64,000 bases of DNA from assembly GCA_011634665.1 (NCBI GenBank), contig WAEK01000029.1, positions 58,501-122,500 on the forward strand. Direction: 5' to 3'. Position numbers and translations under genes: made by a program. Of this stretch, positions 33,222 through 46,168 are shown in pieces (position 1 is the first letter of the stretch; each line of letters opens with the position of its first letter). The stretch comes from Mortierella sp. BCC40632. Lineage: Eukaryota; Mortierellomycota; Mortierellomycetes; Mortierellales; Mortierellaceae. Below the pieces are notes generated by a model. It made no database searches, was not told the origin of the DNA, and was given only the letters and a program-made list of their open reading frames with translations.

Positions 33222-36200
33222 ATGTCTGCACCGTCTTCATTCTTTGAGACTGGGCCTCATCACATCCTCTGCAGGGTAAAAGAAGAATACGACCGTTCTT
33301 TTCTAGCACTTTTTTGATTTTATTCCTTCCCTCTCCTTATAAACTCAAACGGTCTCTCTTTGTATCCAAACCAGGTACCGGGCGTAGATCCAGACACATT
33401 CCCCTACCCAAGGGACTATCAAGACAGTTGGGATCGCGAACATGTCCGCTTACCTTGCTCTAACCGGATCCCACACGCCGCTCCTTCTTGTTGGACAGAG
33501 ATCGTTCTAGGACTCTCGGGCGATATCAGGGACTCGCGCGAGCTTGCTCAGGTCATAGCTTCATGGAACAGTAGCAGTAGCAAGGAGACAGCCAGTGGAT
33601 GGAATTCTCTTGCTCTGGACGCCTTTCTTAACGCCAAGGCCGATCGCCAATCGCATAAATCTGCAGCATTGACCAACCAATTCAAAGAATCAGCAAAGAA
33701 TCAGGACACAGATTCTACAAGGAGCCACTATTTCGAGTCAGAAGCCGAGTCAACAGAATACCTGGATAAAGACTCGCCCATCAAGGAGGTGAATGAGGTA
33801 CCTAGTCCAGAAGGGGGCGACTATGACCAGGAACAAGAAATCCTTGAGTCTCAATTTCTGGACTCGAAGGAGCGGGACCGATTCTTTAACGTGATTTTAC
33901 CAAGGATGCAAAAACTGGCTCTACGGATACCAGAGCTTGTCAAGAAACCGATCCCCTTTTTGAATCAACAACAAGATGCAGCTCTCACTCTAAGTCAAGA
34001 ACAGGTGCGTTGCCCTACCGCAGTTGTCGGAGTTTTAATATCCCATTGAAATGGCCTTCCTCTCTTTTTGAGACTATTCTCTTGTTCAACATCACCCACA
34101 AAAAAAAAACAAGAGGACTGATATATATATATTTTTGTTATTCATCTAAATAGATTGCGTGTCTTTTGGCAAACGCCTTCTTTTGCACTTTTCCTTGTAG
34201 GAATTCTTTATTCTATGACCGTGAACCAGGATCGGCCCAAAAGAGAAAATATTCACCCTCTGGGAGAGAAGGAGGCGAAAGAGGAGGACATGGAAAAAAA
34301 CATGATAGGGCTGAGAGCGGTGGCACTAGACCATTCGAGTCCAAGGGCCAAACACTTGGAGAAAGACCCAAGGATTCCTTTGGACAGAATCGGGATTCCA
34401 ACAAACCAAAAGATACCCTCAGGAATTCACAAGGACAAATGTCGTTGTTTGCCTATTTCAACAAAAAGGAGCCGGCATGTTTGCAAAAGAAGAGTACGCC
34501 ACAAAAGGCCCCAGAGGAGGTGATTTCCTTGGAATCAACCCAAGAGAGTCTGTCGGTCGAGGGCCCATCGAGTTTGCGTCGTGATGATAGTCTCAGTCAA
34601 GAGAAAAAGTTTTGGATGTCCGCGATGAAGTCCTTTTCAACAGAGTCGACTAGCTCTCCATCCATACCTTCTCGAGATTCGCATCGTTCAGTGGATGAAA
34701 AGCCTTTTGTCCGATGTCCTTCTATCAATTTCTCGAGTCTTTTTGCAGGAGAAGACTTTGCTCAGCCGTGTACATCTATGAATGCTGCCAAGTTGCGTTG
34801 TCTTGTCCACTATTTCGACCGCGTCACCACAAAAAGTAAGCTTTTTTTGAAAAAAAAAAAAAAAAAAAAAAACTGATTCTTTCTTGACCGAGAGAGCTGT
34901 GTAATCTAACATAGCGAATGTCTTTATTTTATTTAGTGCCCGAAGGATTTGTCACCTTTCATCGTCAGGTGTTAAAGACACCTGTCACACTTGAAAAGAG
35001 CGAATGGGTCAATGATGCACCCTTTCAATATGTGCAAGTGCAGATCGACAGGGACAGTCCTCTCGAAGACGACGCACCCCTTGGATCCTTGCAACTGGAT
35101 TTTGCCAATAAAAACATTGGAGGTGGTGTCTTGGGTTATGTAAGAGAAAGAAAGAGAGAGGATCATGACAATATATCTACTTTATCTCCTGTAGGGCTAA
35201 GGCGAAGGACAAATGGTGCACACACAGGATACTGATCGCGACTTTTAAATCTACTATCTGGGTGTCCTCTCTTTAGGGAGCGGTTCAAGAAGAGATTTTG
35301 TTCATGATTTGTCCAGAACTCATCATCTCGAGGCTTTTTGTTCCGCAGCTTCAGGACAATGAGGCACTCTTGATCAAAGGAGCAGAGAGATTCTCTAACT
35401 ATAATGGATACTCTAGGACGTTTGAGTGGCATTCAAACCACGTCGACAACACTCCAAGGTAAACCAAGACAATTTTTCCATTTTGCTTTTTCTTATTTTG
35501 CCTCTAACAAATTCGGCCTTTAAAAAAAAAGAAAGTTAAGAGTGCATGTTTGTTGACACCTTTTCCTCTTATGTTTCCTCTAAACATAACTTTTACTAAT
35601 TTAGAGACAAGCTTGGTCGACGCAAGAGAGAGATTTGTGCTATCGATGCTGTCCCATTCAAGACTCGGTACCTTCGATTGGAACAATTTGAGGAAGAGTA
35701 CATCTTTCGTGAGTTCAACAAGGCTTTGGTGGGATTCCGGAGATCGCCTATTACAGCATCGGAATGGGGTATGACTCGGTTAGAATCAATAGACCCAACA
35801 GTGGACCTCCCGTTGATTGCAACAGGTAATGAGCCTTTTCCATCCATTTTTTTTTTCTCTGGATTGAATGATAGATTGTTATAATGTCACAGAGTCTGAC
35901 AGACTCTCTTCTATTCAAATTTAATAGGCAACTGGGGCTGTGGTGCGTTTGGTGGCCACCTGCATCTCAAGTTCTTGATCCAGCTTTTGGCAGCCTCTGT
36001 ATGTGAGGCATACACCAAGGGTACCCAAGGCAATGATTCACCATCCATTCCACTGGGACGAGATCTCAAGTATTATACGTATGGTCTGGATGACCTCGCA
36101 ACAGAAATCGAGGTGTTTATGGAACAGCTCCTAAAATCTACAAAGGCTATCGATCCATGTAAGTCAGGCAGGGAAGATGGGGGGAGTTTTTTGAATGGAA

Positions 36201-36481
36201 ACTAGAACGCACATATTCTAGCAAAATGCTGACTGATCTCGATATTTTTTTCATCAGCATTTATCCTCAACTGCCTCTCTGGGTACCCCATCCGTTCCTC
36301 CAGAGGACGTGTCGTATCTCTACAGGACAAGAGTCTATTGGATTATGTGGGCACGGCCCTTGGTTTTCCAACCACGAATATGACCATCCCCTCAACATTC
36401 GATTCTTCATCCCATTCATTCCTATCCGAGTCTCTTTCACTCGAGTATTCGTTTGGATCCCTCGAGGGTGACTGGGAGTGA
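33222..36481 (+). CDS. PARG: Poly(ADP-ribose) glycohydrolase
   Basis: PARG hydrolyses ribose-ribose bonds of poly(ADP-ribose). Eight exons: 33222..33275, 33375..34004, 34154..34835, 34937..35139, 35277..35458, 35605..35825, 35928..36158, 36258..36481; 808 residues. The catalytic macrodomain signature is complete: GGGVLGYGAVQEEI, split by intron 4 after GY, retaining the catalytic Glu pair (QEE). Other PARG landmarks: [72 protein letters not shown]. An accessory helical region precedes it ([17 protein letters not shown]). A Ser/Lys-rich insert of roughly 160 residues separates that from [12 protein letters not shown] and carries a PIP-box-like motif at residues 323-330. A PARG gene implies that the organism also has a PARP. 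It is divergent from MED31 and convergent with CCH1. Confidence 0.93.
34436..34459 (+). other. PIP-box-like motif in PARG insert
   Basis: These codons read QMSLFAYF, which fits the PCNA-interaction consensus Q-x-x-[LIM]-x-x-[FY]-[FY], followed by NKK. The motif lies in a disordered insert, where such motifs are usually accessible. Binding is inferred. Confidence 0.6.
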
Positions 36482-36944
36482 TAGAAAAATATACAAGAGT
36501 CGACCAAATAAGATAAACTAGCATGGGGTCAATTTGCTCCGCATCGTCAAATATGATAGGACAAAGAAATTGTTTCATGATTACCGTCATTTGTCCCCCA
36601 TCTCCCTTCTCCCCCTTTTTTTTCTGGTAAAAGGAGCCTGTTGTACAATAGAATATGTTGGAAAAGAGAGGAGGAGAGTTGCAAGGCTAAACAAGGAGCA
36701 AAATATATATAAAAAAAGCGATAGATTGAAGGGACTAGGAGAGTTGGACCAAAGAAGGGGAGGGGTGTCTAGAATAATTTTTTTTTGTCCAAGTCCTTTG
36801 AGCAAAGTTGAGAAACAAAATGAATGCAAAGCACACAAAGTGCAGGATATCTTGATAGAAACGAAAAGAAAAAAAGAAAGAAACAAAGAAAGATAGAAAG
36901 ATAGAAAGATAAAAAAGAAAAAAAGAAAAAAAGAAAAGGATGCT
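36482..36944. other. Convergent spacer PARG/CCH1
   Basis: A/G-rich 3' regions of both genes, including a GAAA/GATA-type purine tract at about 36864-36940. No gene. Confidence 0.5.
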
Positions 36945-39900
36945 TTAACGCTTTTCCATTGGACCAGATCTGGATCCAGAAGAGCCTTTCGATCCAGGGA
37001 TCGGTGAGCGAAGATCAATGCTTTCGAATTGCTCGGGCGGAGGAGCTCTCGAGGAGGGTGGTTCTTGTGTGTCCTCGAGTTCCATCTTGAAGTTCTGACT
37101 GGGAACTGATGTGGACAAATCCTGAGCCGAGATGAACACTACATTCAAGAAGAAAAGGCGTTGCTTGGTTAGTACATTCTCAAAGAAATGCAATGCAAAG
37201 CAAAGCAACAACAGCAACAACAACAACAACAATAACAACAACAAAAAATACAAAACTTACGTCTCCATTCAGCACGAAGGTCTTCAATCATGTTATTGGC
37301 CGACTCGGAATCAATGCGATCCCTACTCTTGGGCTTGTTATCCTCAAAAGAAACGCCCATCTTCTTGGTCTTTTGGACAGTCTTGGCCCCAACTCCAGTA
37401 GCAGTATCAGCTTCTTGAACACGATAGTCGCCTTCTTCTTGTGGACCTTCGATGTTGATCCGGACACGTTGTTTACCAGTGCCCGAGGTATGATCCTGAG
37501 ATGAGTCCCAACTCTCTCTCTTCTTGGCACTGCTACTCGAGCCTGACGCACTGGAAGCACCTCCATCCCGACCAAAGTCATTGTCATCTTCCGAACTATC
37601 GTGGGTATGGTAACGGATCGTGTTGACTGCACTGTAATGTCTCAAGAACCGTCTCCTCAACATCACCTTGAGCAAGATACCCTTGACACTCGTCACGTTC
37701 ACCTGAGCATGGATTCGATCCATCTTTTGACGATGTCGGAGCAAATCCCCGATCGACAGACATTGGTCATCCTCGATTAACTTGTAATGAGCCAGGATAT
37801 TGAGCATCTTTTGGAACGAAACTCCAACATCCGGTTGAGGCTCTCCTCCAATTTCACCCATCTCAAAGTCTCCGCCAGCTCCCTTCCGACTCAGATCTCG
37901 AGAGGCTCTGTTGGACCAAATACCTCCTCCTTGGCCTCCAGGGCTTCCACCGGTGACACCACCTAATCCGATTGAAGTCCAACGCAAGAGTCCCTTCTTC
38001 CTTCGATCTTCACTTCCTGGAATTGGTTCCATTGACATGACCACTTCCGTGTACAAAAAGTTGAACACACGTCGCTTCCGTCGGACCTGTTCCCGGTCCA
38101 TGTTGGCGATCGCAGAATTGAAGGCTGCCAGGTTATAGTCCTGATGAAGCTTGGATGAGAAGTCTTGTTTATGGTATTCGGATAGTCTCCTGCCATCAAC
38201 AGTATTAGGGCCATGTTCCATAAACGTCGATCGACGGTTCGTCTCATTCAACATCAGGACCCTGCGTGTTTGATTTGGTCCGCTCGTGTTCTTTTCTAGC
38301 TCACGGGCCGAGAGTTTGACGGCATTGGGTCGAACAGTCTCGAGACGAGATTGAAGTTTCAAGAGAGAATGCTCCTCATTGTAAATGCGGAGATCAAACA
38401 CTCCCCGGAGTTTCTATAGAGAGAGAAGAAGCGAATCATGGAGCAGGTTAGTGAATGGAGCTTTTATCCTCAAAGCAAAGGGAGGGGGAGGAAGCACATT
38501 TTGCCGTGTCCTGTAAACCATCCAAGCGGTAGGCAAACATACCATCAAGAACTTGGCTAGATCCCGTTCCTGAATATATCCTGTATGTTCTGTATCCACC
38601 TCGGCCCAGACGCGTTTGTAACTTCGAATCTCTTCACGGGTGATCAGAGAGAAGCCAGGTGCGATCTGGTACACATAAGAAAAGTTGTGCATCACCACAA
38701 CAATGAACATGTTTGTGAAAATGTACATTGAAATGATGTTGAACGAGATGAACAGGGTATAGGCCCAGGCGGTCGATCCACAGTCAGACCTGAGGTAGTC
38801 AAAAGGTTGGTTCACACAGCTGGGTCGTTCCACAGCAAAGTCGTGCATCAGGTCATTCCAGCCCTCGCTAGTATAGTATAGTGTGAGAGAGACAAAGTAG
38901 GGCTCGACACAGTGAATATGGGCGCAGAGGTGTAAGAGGCCGAAAGCAAACTAAAGATAAAATAAAACAAGACGTTTCCAATCTAGAAGGCAATGTACTT
39001 ACCCAGTTGACATTCTGGCCATCATCAGGAATGCAGTTCCAGCGTGTCTAAAGTTGACATTATTTGAACCGTTTGGTCCAAATGATGTCAAACCAAAGAT
39101 CTCCATAAACATGATGCCGTAGACCGCAAAGACCACTAGCCACACACCCAACAGACTCGAGATTGAGCCAATCGACGCACTATTGAGGACAAGACGTGAA
39201 GGACTTTGTGAGTGAAACCATTGTTTTTACACACTAGAAACAGGTAGAAAGAGAGAGAGAGAGAGAGAGAGAAACTTACGCCATGGTCATAAAGAGTTGG
39301 TTGAGACTGTCAATTCGTGGAACGAGTCGGAAAAGGATTGCCGTCTGCAACAACTTTTGAAGCTGAATCAACCATTGCCAGTTATTGCCTCCAACACGAA
39401 GAATCGTAATAAAGAACGCACAGGTCGAGACCGTACTGTTGTAGATATTCCATCGGTTCTTTCGGAATCCCGTCCAACCCAAACCTCCCACCTTGAACAC
39501 AATTTCGATCATATAAACAGAAAGAAGTACCAACGAAATCCAATTCTTGATCATCTCCAAATCTCCCGAATTGACATGTTCCGTCGCCAAAAGAATACCG
39601 TTCAACACCGTGACCAACGTCAACAAATGAGTGAACCATCCCTTCTTGGGCGAAACAATCTTGAAGAAGAATCGACAGATTGGATCCTGAGGTGGGTTCG
39701 ACCTTGCCTTACTCATCGTGATGCCTCCAAGAAGCTTTTTCAAATCCATCCATCGTCGTTGATCCGCTGTCATGAAGGCTGTTCCCGTTCGCTTGGTATA
39801 GTTCTCGATCACAATCGCAACAAACAGAGCCGACACAAAGAACCCTCCTGCGAGATTGAAGATCACAAAAAAGATTCCGTTGTATCTCGAAGCATCCTGT

Positions 39901-42900
39901 GAAGGTTGAAGACCCAATCCTGTAATGTCACGAGCCGTCTTCATGACACCTGTCCAACCTTCTTGAGACACAATCTCGAACAAGATCAGGAACGAGGCAC
40001 CAAAGTTATTGAAACTATAGACATCTGGATTGGACCACACACGAGGTTTCCAGAGGGACGACTCTGGATCCTGAAAGAGTCCTACACAGTCGTTCACGGA
40101 TTGGATGCTCTGATCACTATCATTGCAGCTGAAAAAGAGTCCCGAGAACAGTCGCATTCCATAGATTGCAAACGGAACGATCAACGTCATGCAGAGCAAC
40201 ATGGCGTCAAACAACTGCGGGAATCCGGCGACAAGAACGGCATGGAAGGTTCCCTTGATATAGGCCGATTGATTGATCAGTCGGAGTGCTCGGAGCGCTT
40301 TCAGGGAACGGAAAAACCGGGACACACCCTGAGAGTTGGTGAGGTTGGCCACCAAGGGAGCATAGAGGGTCAACAAGACAAAGAAATCAATCTTGTTCCA
40401 AAAGGTGTTCAAGTAGGCATCCGGCGTAAAGATAAACCCATCTGCAATGACTCGGATGAAGAACTCGACTGTAAAAAAGACAGGGAACACATAGTCCGAG
40501 ATGGTGATCACAACAGATCTTTCATCAGAGGGCAAGTTGGATTGTTCGAATCGCCAAACAGGGGTCGTAATCACGGCAACAATGACACAAGCTAGAATCG
40601 CAAACGTGACCATGATGTTGAATGGACGACTCAGCATTACATTTTCTTGCTCTCCATCTCGACGACGTCCCCCTCCTGGTGTAACAAAGCGTTGAAAGAG
40701 TCGACGGATCCGGTTTTCAGGTCCAAAGATGAAAAGTGCGCGTCGTCTCAAAGACTTGGGAATAAACGAGGAGCATGATCTCTTTCTGGGTTCCTTGAGG
40801 GCATTTGTGTCGTCCTGAGAGGGATCATCGCGTGCAGCGACAAAGCTCCTAAAGTTTCCATCATACTCATCGCCTTGATTCACAGGCGAGTAGTTATTGG
40901 TGAAGGAAAGGTCGCTTTGGTTCGAGGCACGACGCATATGCTTCTTTGAATCCCTTGCATTTTTCAAGATTGGGTCCTGATCCTTTCCATGGAATAGTTC
41001 CTTGTCACCCAGAAGGAACTGTCGGGCAAGTCCCTTGCGCATACGATGGACCCACCCTGAATGGATGATGTCAATTCCGATGGACTTTGGATAAGGCTTG
41101 AGGTACATCCGGAGGTAATTGATGAACTTTCGTTCTTCATCTTTGGGTTTTCCTGCAGCGAGCGCATAGTCGATGATCTGTTGAGCATGCTTGGCTGCTT
41201 CGGCTCCACCCTCAAAATTCTCCATGATAATGGCAATCAACATGTTCACCAGGACGACTGTAAAGAAACGTGCGGAGCAAAAAATAGAGAAATAGAGACG
41301 TTATGGGGGCGGGGTGGTTAATGATTTGCAAGGATTTTTTTTTTTTTTTTTTTTTTTGGAGTGATACGTTAAAGGCACCTCGCAATATCGAAAGAGAGGG
41401 AAGGGGGGAAGGGAAGCTTACAGTTGGCAAAACAGTAAAAGGCAAAGGTAAAGAGCGTCGACACGACCACCTGTCGACCAGGGAATCGCCCGTTGACCAC
41501 ATTGTACAGAATATCGGTCCAGTTTTCTCCTGAAAAGATCTAATTGATGGATTTTTTTTTCTTTTTGATTAGCTGACATGTCACTGTTTACTTGTACTCA
41601 AAAGTTTAAAAAAAAGACTCACCTGATACATGCCGAGGTAACTGACATAAAAGTCCGAGAAATCCATGCTCTCATCTTCCTTGACGATCTCTCGAAAGAG
41701 AATGCCTGCCATCACAGAGACCACGCCCAGGAATAGGGCAATGAAAAAAATCAAGTTGAGAAGACCAACCCAACTACCGACCACTCGACGCTAGGTAAAT
41801 AATAATCATCATCACCAAAATAAAAAAGAGAGGTCCGTCAAAAAAACAAAAATTCAAGATGATTCATAAGCAGGAAGCATCCAGGCATATACACTTCATC
41901 AGTGGCAAATGGCATGTGCCACTTACAATAAGGGCCCGAAGTCTTTCAACATAGATGATGGGTCGGTAAATTCTCAGGACCTGGAAAACGGACAGATAGA
42001 CATAAATTCGACGGGACTTGATCGCAGGGATCTGAATAATCAGTGTCACGACGGCTACAAAGAGATCGACCCAATTCTTGCGACTCTTGAAGAATTCCCT
42101 TGTATCAGGTAAGTAGATCATGAACCGGATCAGGACATCAAAAGCGAACGCGATGGTAAAGATCAATTCCACTTGGCCTATTGGATGATAATTTTGGAGG
42201 AGGTAGTTCAATTAGTATATCTCTATTCAATGAGAAGAAAAGAAAAGAAAAGAAGATCCGTGTTGATCGAGATAAGATGAGGTTGCATAAAACGAAAAGA
42301 AGAAAAAAAAATTAAAAAGTAGTAAATTACTTAGTTGAGCGAGTCTCTCTGGCGAAGTCGTATACTGTGGGATGCACTGAAAGACCAAATCGACAACCAC
42401 TGCCACCACCCAAAAGAACTCGAGGCGCTCAATCCATATCTTTTGTTTTTGAAACTTGTCGTCATCCGTGTATGTGTAGTGACTGATGCTCTCGCTCAGG
42501 ATATTTTTGCTAAAGTTCATTCCAGAAGAAGAGGCTCTCGGTTAGGAACAAAGAGTTCAAAAACACACCATCCATAAAACGGAATGCTCTTCCACTTGAG
42601 GAAAAAAAAAAAAAAAAAAAAAGCCTTACTTCTCATTCTTGTCGGAGGAAAAGGCCGAGTTGTTGGAAGAGTCATCACGGATTTTGGCAAACATCTCGTT
42701 GATCACTGCAATGAAAAGGTTCAAGATCCAAAAGTTCATCACCAGCACAACCAGAACAAAATAAATCGATGACCAAGGGTACTCCGAATCCATCACTTTG
42801 TACATCAGATCCGTCCATGTTTGGCCAGTCATCAAGACATAGACAGGAACCATGGCAGAGTAAATGTTGTCAAACGAGACGGCGTAGTTGTAGTTCACAC

Positions 42901-45243
42901 CAACATCCTAGTTGAAAGCAATAACAAGGCTCTAGTCAGTATCTCACGCCAATGCGATAGATGAGGGGACCCGCCCTTTTTTTTTTTCTCGCTCCCTTTC
43001 ATGAGTTACTCCGCCGCTTACCTTGCAAACGTAATTGAGGGCACAAATATATCCTTTAGGGTTGGTCGGACTCTCTGATCCATCTCGCATGATATAGGAT
43101 TTCTTAAACTGAGGATTTTCAAAGTCGTAGTACCCTCCACAGAACTGGTCTTTCAGATTGGATTCCTCCAGATAGTTTTCGGGCGTGTCAAACCTGGGTA
43201 CACACCGACGTGAGAAAGACCCTTTAAACGCCTGTACTCCAATAATACTAGAATAAGAAGAAGAAGAAGGAAATAATTAAAACTCATAAATCGAATTCAA
43301 GGGCTCCCTTCCTCCCTTTTTCTCCTACGAATCCAATCAGCGATCAATTACTGTCTTACCTGAAGAGGACAAAAAAGAAGACAATAAAAAGTGCAATATT
43401 GACCAAGAGCGGAGCACTCTTCTTGAGGGAATGCAAAATTGTAGATGATCCCGAGGTGATGTTCAAGAGACGAAGTGTCCGCATGGCTGCGATTGCCTTG
43501 AAAACATAGATCTCACGCTCTCCAGCCATCATCAAAGCAAAGTCAATCCAGTAACAGACGACAGCAAGCATATCGATACGATTGAATGTATGTCGAAGAA
43601 ATGGGATCTGAGGTCCAATATCTACAAACTGTGGTTTGTAGGCGATCAAAGGATCCATGTACGTCGGAATAAACTGTGTCACCGTTGTCTGTCGACCAAT
43701 CGCAAAGTCAATGATGGTGGTCGCTCGTCCTTTGGCAGCAGTCGACAAGGGGGCCCCTGTAGTCATATGATGCTCCATGGGTCGAAGAGTAGGTGAGGGC
43801 GCCAACATTGTTTCCCGTTTTTGAAGTTGAGGCATCTTTCGAAGAATGGTCGGGTTGGTATCATGTAGGTTGTCAGTCCGTTGTCTCTTACCAAAGAGCT
43901 TGCGAAGTCTCTCTCCATCCCTGGGATAGAAGATTAGCCCAGAGACGATGACTCTGGCCCCGATCTCGATGCTAAGGTTCAAAAAAAAAATGCGAGAGAG
44001 TGTGGCTGTTGGTCCCACGGTCTGTGTGCTTGTGTGTAACCGTGTGTTTTCTAGGGGAGGTGGAGTTTGGCCACTTGGAGAGCACATGGCTTTTGCGTTC
44101 AGCCCGAACTATGCTCCAGAGCAGCAAAAGAATAAAAAGTCACTTACGTGTAGAGGATAAAGATGACCAGCAGACCATAGTCGACCCAGAGTGTTCCCCA
44201 GACGTTGTCAGTACCGTTCGGAGATGAGACCATGATGATGAGGAAGATCAGGTTCAAAACCAGGAGCAGGAGTAGAGTCAGCTCTAACCATCTGTAAAGG
44301 TGCATATGCAAGACGTGCATGTATTGGAATGTGTCCTTCTCGGTTAGAGCAATAAGAACCCAGCTGGCGACCTATCGGGCCGAAGAAGCTGCAGGGGGGG
44401 ACAAGGTCGACAAGGAAAAAAAAAAAAAAAAAAAAAAAAAAGACCCATGCAGTCAACCTACTTTTGATTTACGAATCGGTTGACCCTCTTCCTAAAAGCA
44501 TTATCTGGACCAAAGATGAAAAGGGACCTGCCCTCCAGAGGAGGTTCCATCTCCACCGGATCGACTATGACGGGCTGAGGCGGTAGCCTTGACGCTGTGG
44601 AGCCTTGTGCAGAGGCTATACTGGAAGCTTGTGGCCTAGGCCCTGAGTGTGTTGAGAACGCAGAGCGAGACTCGTCGAAACTGAGCCGGTCATTAGCAGA
44701 TATTGGGTCCATATGCTCTGTGGCGATGTCGGGCACTGCTGGGATGGACGAGTGGCTGCGTGAGGAACCATTGAGGTTGACAACCCTGGTCGATGCACGG
44801 CCGAGAACTTGTTTGACAGAGGCTAGGCGAGTGCTGGGCGTTGACGAGCGGGTTGTTCTCGAGTCACCGCTTACGTTAGAGAGATTGCTCCGGCGAGTAC
44901 GCCATGATTCTTGTGCTCCTTTGGGATGGAGATGGCTGGTACTAGAAGTGTTTTCACGGTGGGCGGGGATCTCATCCTGAGAGTCTTCAGAAAGGGGTGG
45001 TGATGGTCGATCAAGGGTCAGCCCCGTGCGATCGCTGAAGGCATTCAGCTCAAACTCGGGATTAGACGATCGATCAGATGGCAGGCGGGTCAACGCCGCC
45101 CATGCAGCGTCCGACCCGGAGACATTGGGGTTTGGACCAGAGCCAGGGCGAGTGGCCGAGGGTAGTGGTGGACTGCGATCGGTGTCGCTGTCGTTCTCAT
45201 GGTTGTTCCTGAGGGCCTCGTAGCGCTGGCCTCCTGGGACCAT
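36945..45243 (-). CDS. CCH1: Voltage-gated calcium channel alpha1-type subunit Cch1
   Basis: Cch1 is the pore of the high-affinity plasma-membrane calcium influx system and works with Mid1. Fourteen exons (5' to 3'): 44462..45243, 44148..44291, 43360..43971, 43022..43247, 42630..42907, 42331..42509, 41927..42177, 41623..41790, 41422..41539, 39280..41257, 39003..39179, 38543..38867, 37261..38413, 36945..37138; 2194 residues. Four six-helix domains are recognisable, each with a P-loop: MTGQTWTDLMY (I), FSGENWTDILY (II), VSQEGWTGVMK (III), STGEGWNDLMHD (IV). The selectivity locus therefore reads Q-E-E-E. S4-like helices with spaced Arg occur (AAMRTLRLLN, RSLKALRALRLIN). The N-terminus is a 250-residue Ser-rich tail, and an EF-hand-like segment (EVDTEHTGYIQERDL) follows domain IV. 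Introns hold long A/T runs, for example 44416-44441. It is divergent from the SelW-like gene. Confidence 0.93.
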
Positions 45244-45573
45244 TGGCGGTGAACAGTTGCAGATGCAGAGGAATGGGGTGGAGGGGAGGAGGAAGAGGAA
45301 GTGGGCTGGGATGAGGTGAAAGTACGGTGGGTTGAGCTGTGGGGGGAGGTGATGGGTGGCACGATGGGCAATGGGGTGCCGGACAGATCGAGCGGGCGAT
45401 GCAAATGCACGAAATTGAAAGAATTAAAGAATTAAGAAAGAGGTAGTAGGTCTCTAAAAAAAGCAAGAGCACGGGCGAGAGCAAGAAAGAAGAGAGAGAG
45501 AGAGAAAAAGAGAGAGAGAGTAGCAGCAGGCAGACGAGGTGCATTATATGGGCGCATGTGCCCACTCTCCTCC

Positions 45574-45604
<31 letters not shown>

Positions 45605-45634
45605 ACTATCTCTTCTCCTCTCTCCTACTCTCTC

Positions 45635-45668
<34 letters not shown>

Positions 45669-46168
45669 CCCGGACGGCTATGTCGATTTGGCTTTTCGCG
45701 GGCTGTGTGCGGCAACTGATGAGAAACGCCCATCAGTGCAGTGCGTCCGCGGGCCTGGAACTGTCTTGGTTGTTTAGCCCCCCCACTTCTCCCTGCCATC
45801 TTGTTGAAAAGCATGAAGGTGTTTATGTGTGTGGGGGGGGGAGGCGTCGCAGGAGGCTCTTGTTCTGGCGCACACGCGTCCTTAGCCCGTTCACTACGCC
45901 ACTCCATCGGTCCATCGCATCCATTTCCATCAGCACTCCAGGAGCTTCTCCTTTCCCAGGAAGGAGAAGAGGGGGACCCAGATCCTCCCCTTTTTTTTAT
46001 TGCAGGGCATCCAGCCAACAGCAACTCATTTGTTCACTTCCAGGTCTGGGTAGATTGACAGTCACCGACTTGCTTCGCAGCGTTCTCTCTCTCTCTCTTT
46101 CTCTCTTCTTGACTTGTTCCCAGCCTTCCTTCCCGTTTCCCATTCCTCCACTCCGCAGATAGCCCGAA
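45244..46168. promoter_or_regulatory. Divergent spacer CCH1/SelW-like gene with GA and CT arrays
   Basis: GA-rich tract at about 45490-45522 and CT arrays at about 45570-45603 and 45612-45669 lie in the middle, with a G9 run at 45833-45841. A further CT tract sits at 46084-46108 near the SelW-like start. The open frames crossing it are low complexity. Confidence 0.5.

Noticed and set aside
38873..39002. An extra CCH1 exon reading FAFGLLHLCAHIHCVEP
   Set aside because: The direct junction STG|EGW matches the domain IV pore. The intervening sequence is bounded by good GT and AG sites and is an intron.
39297..40595. Two 200-codon open frames antisense to CCH1 exon 10
   Set aside because: The sense strand encodes channel domain III with clear membrane helices; the antisense frames are charged, featureless shadows.
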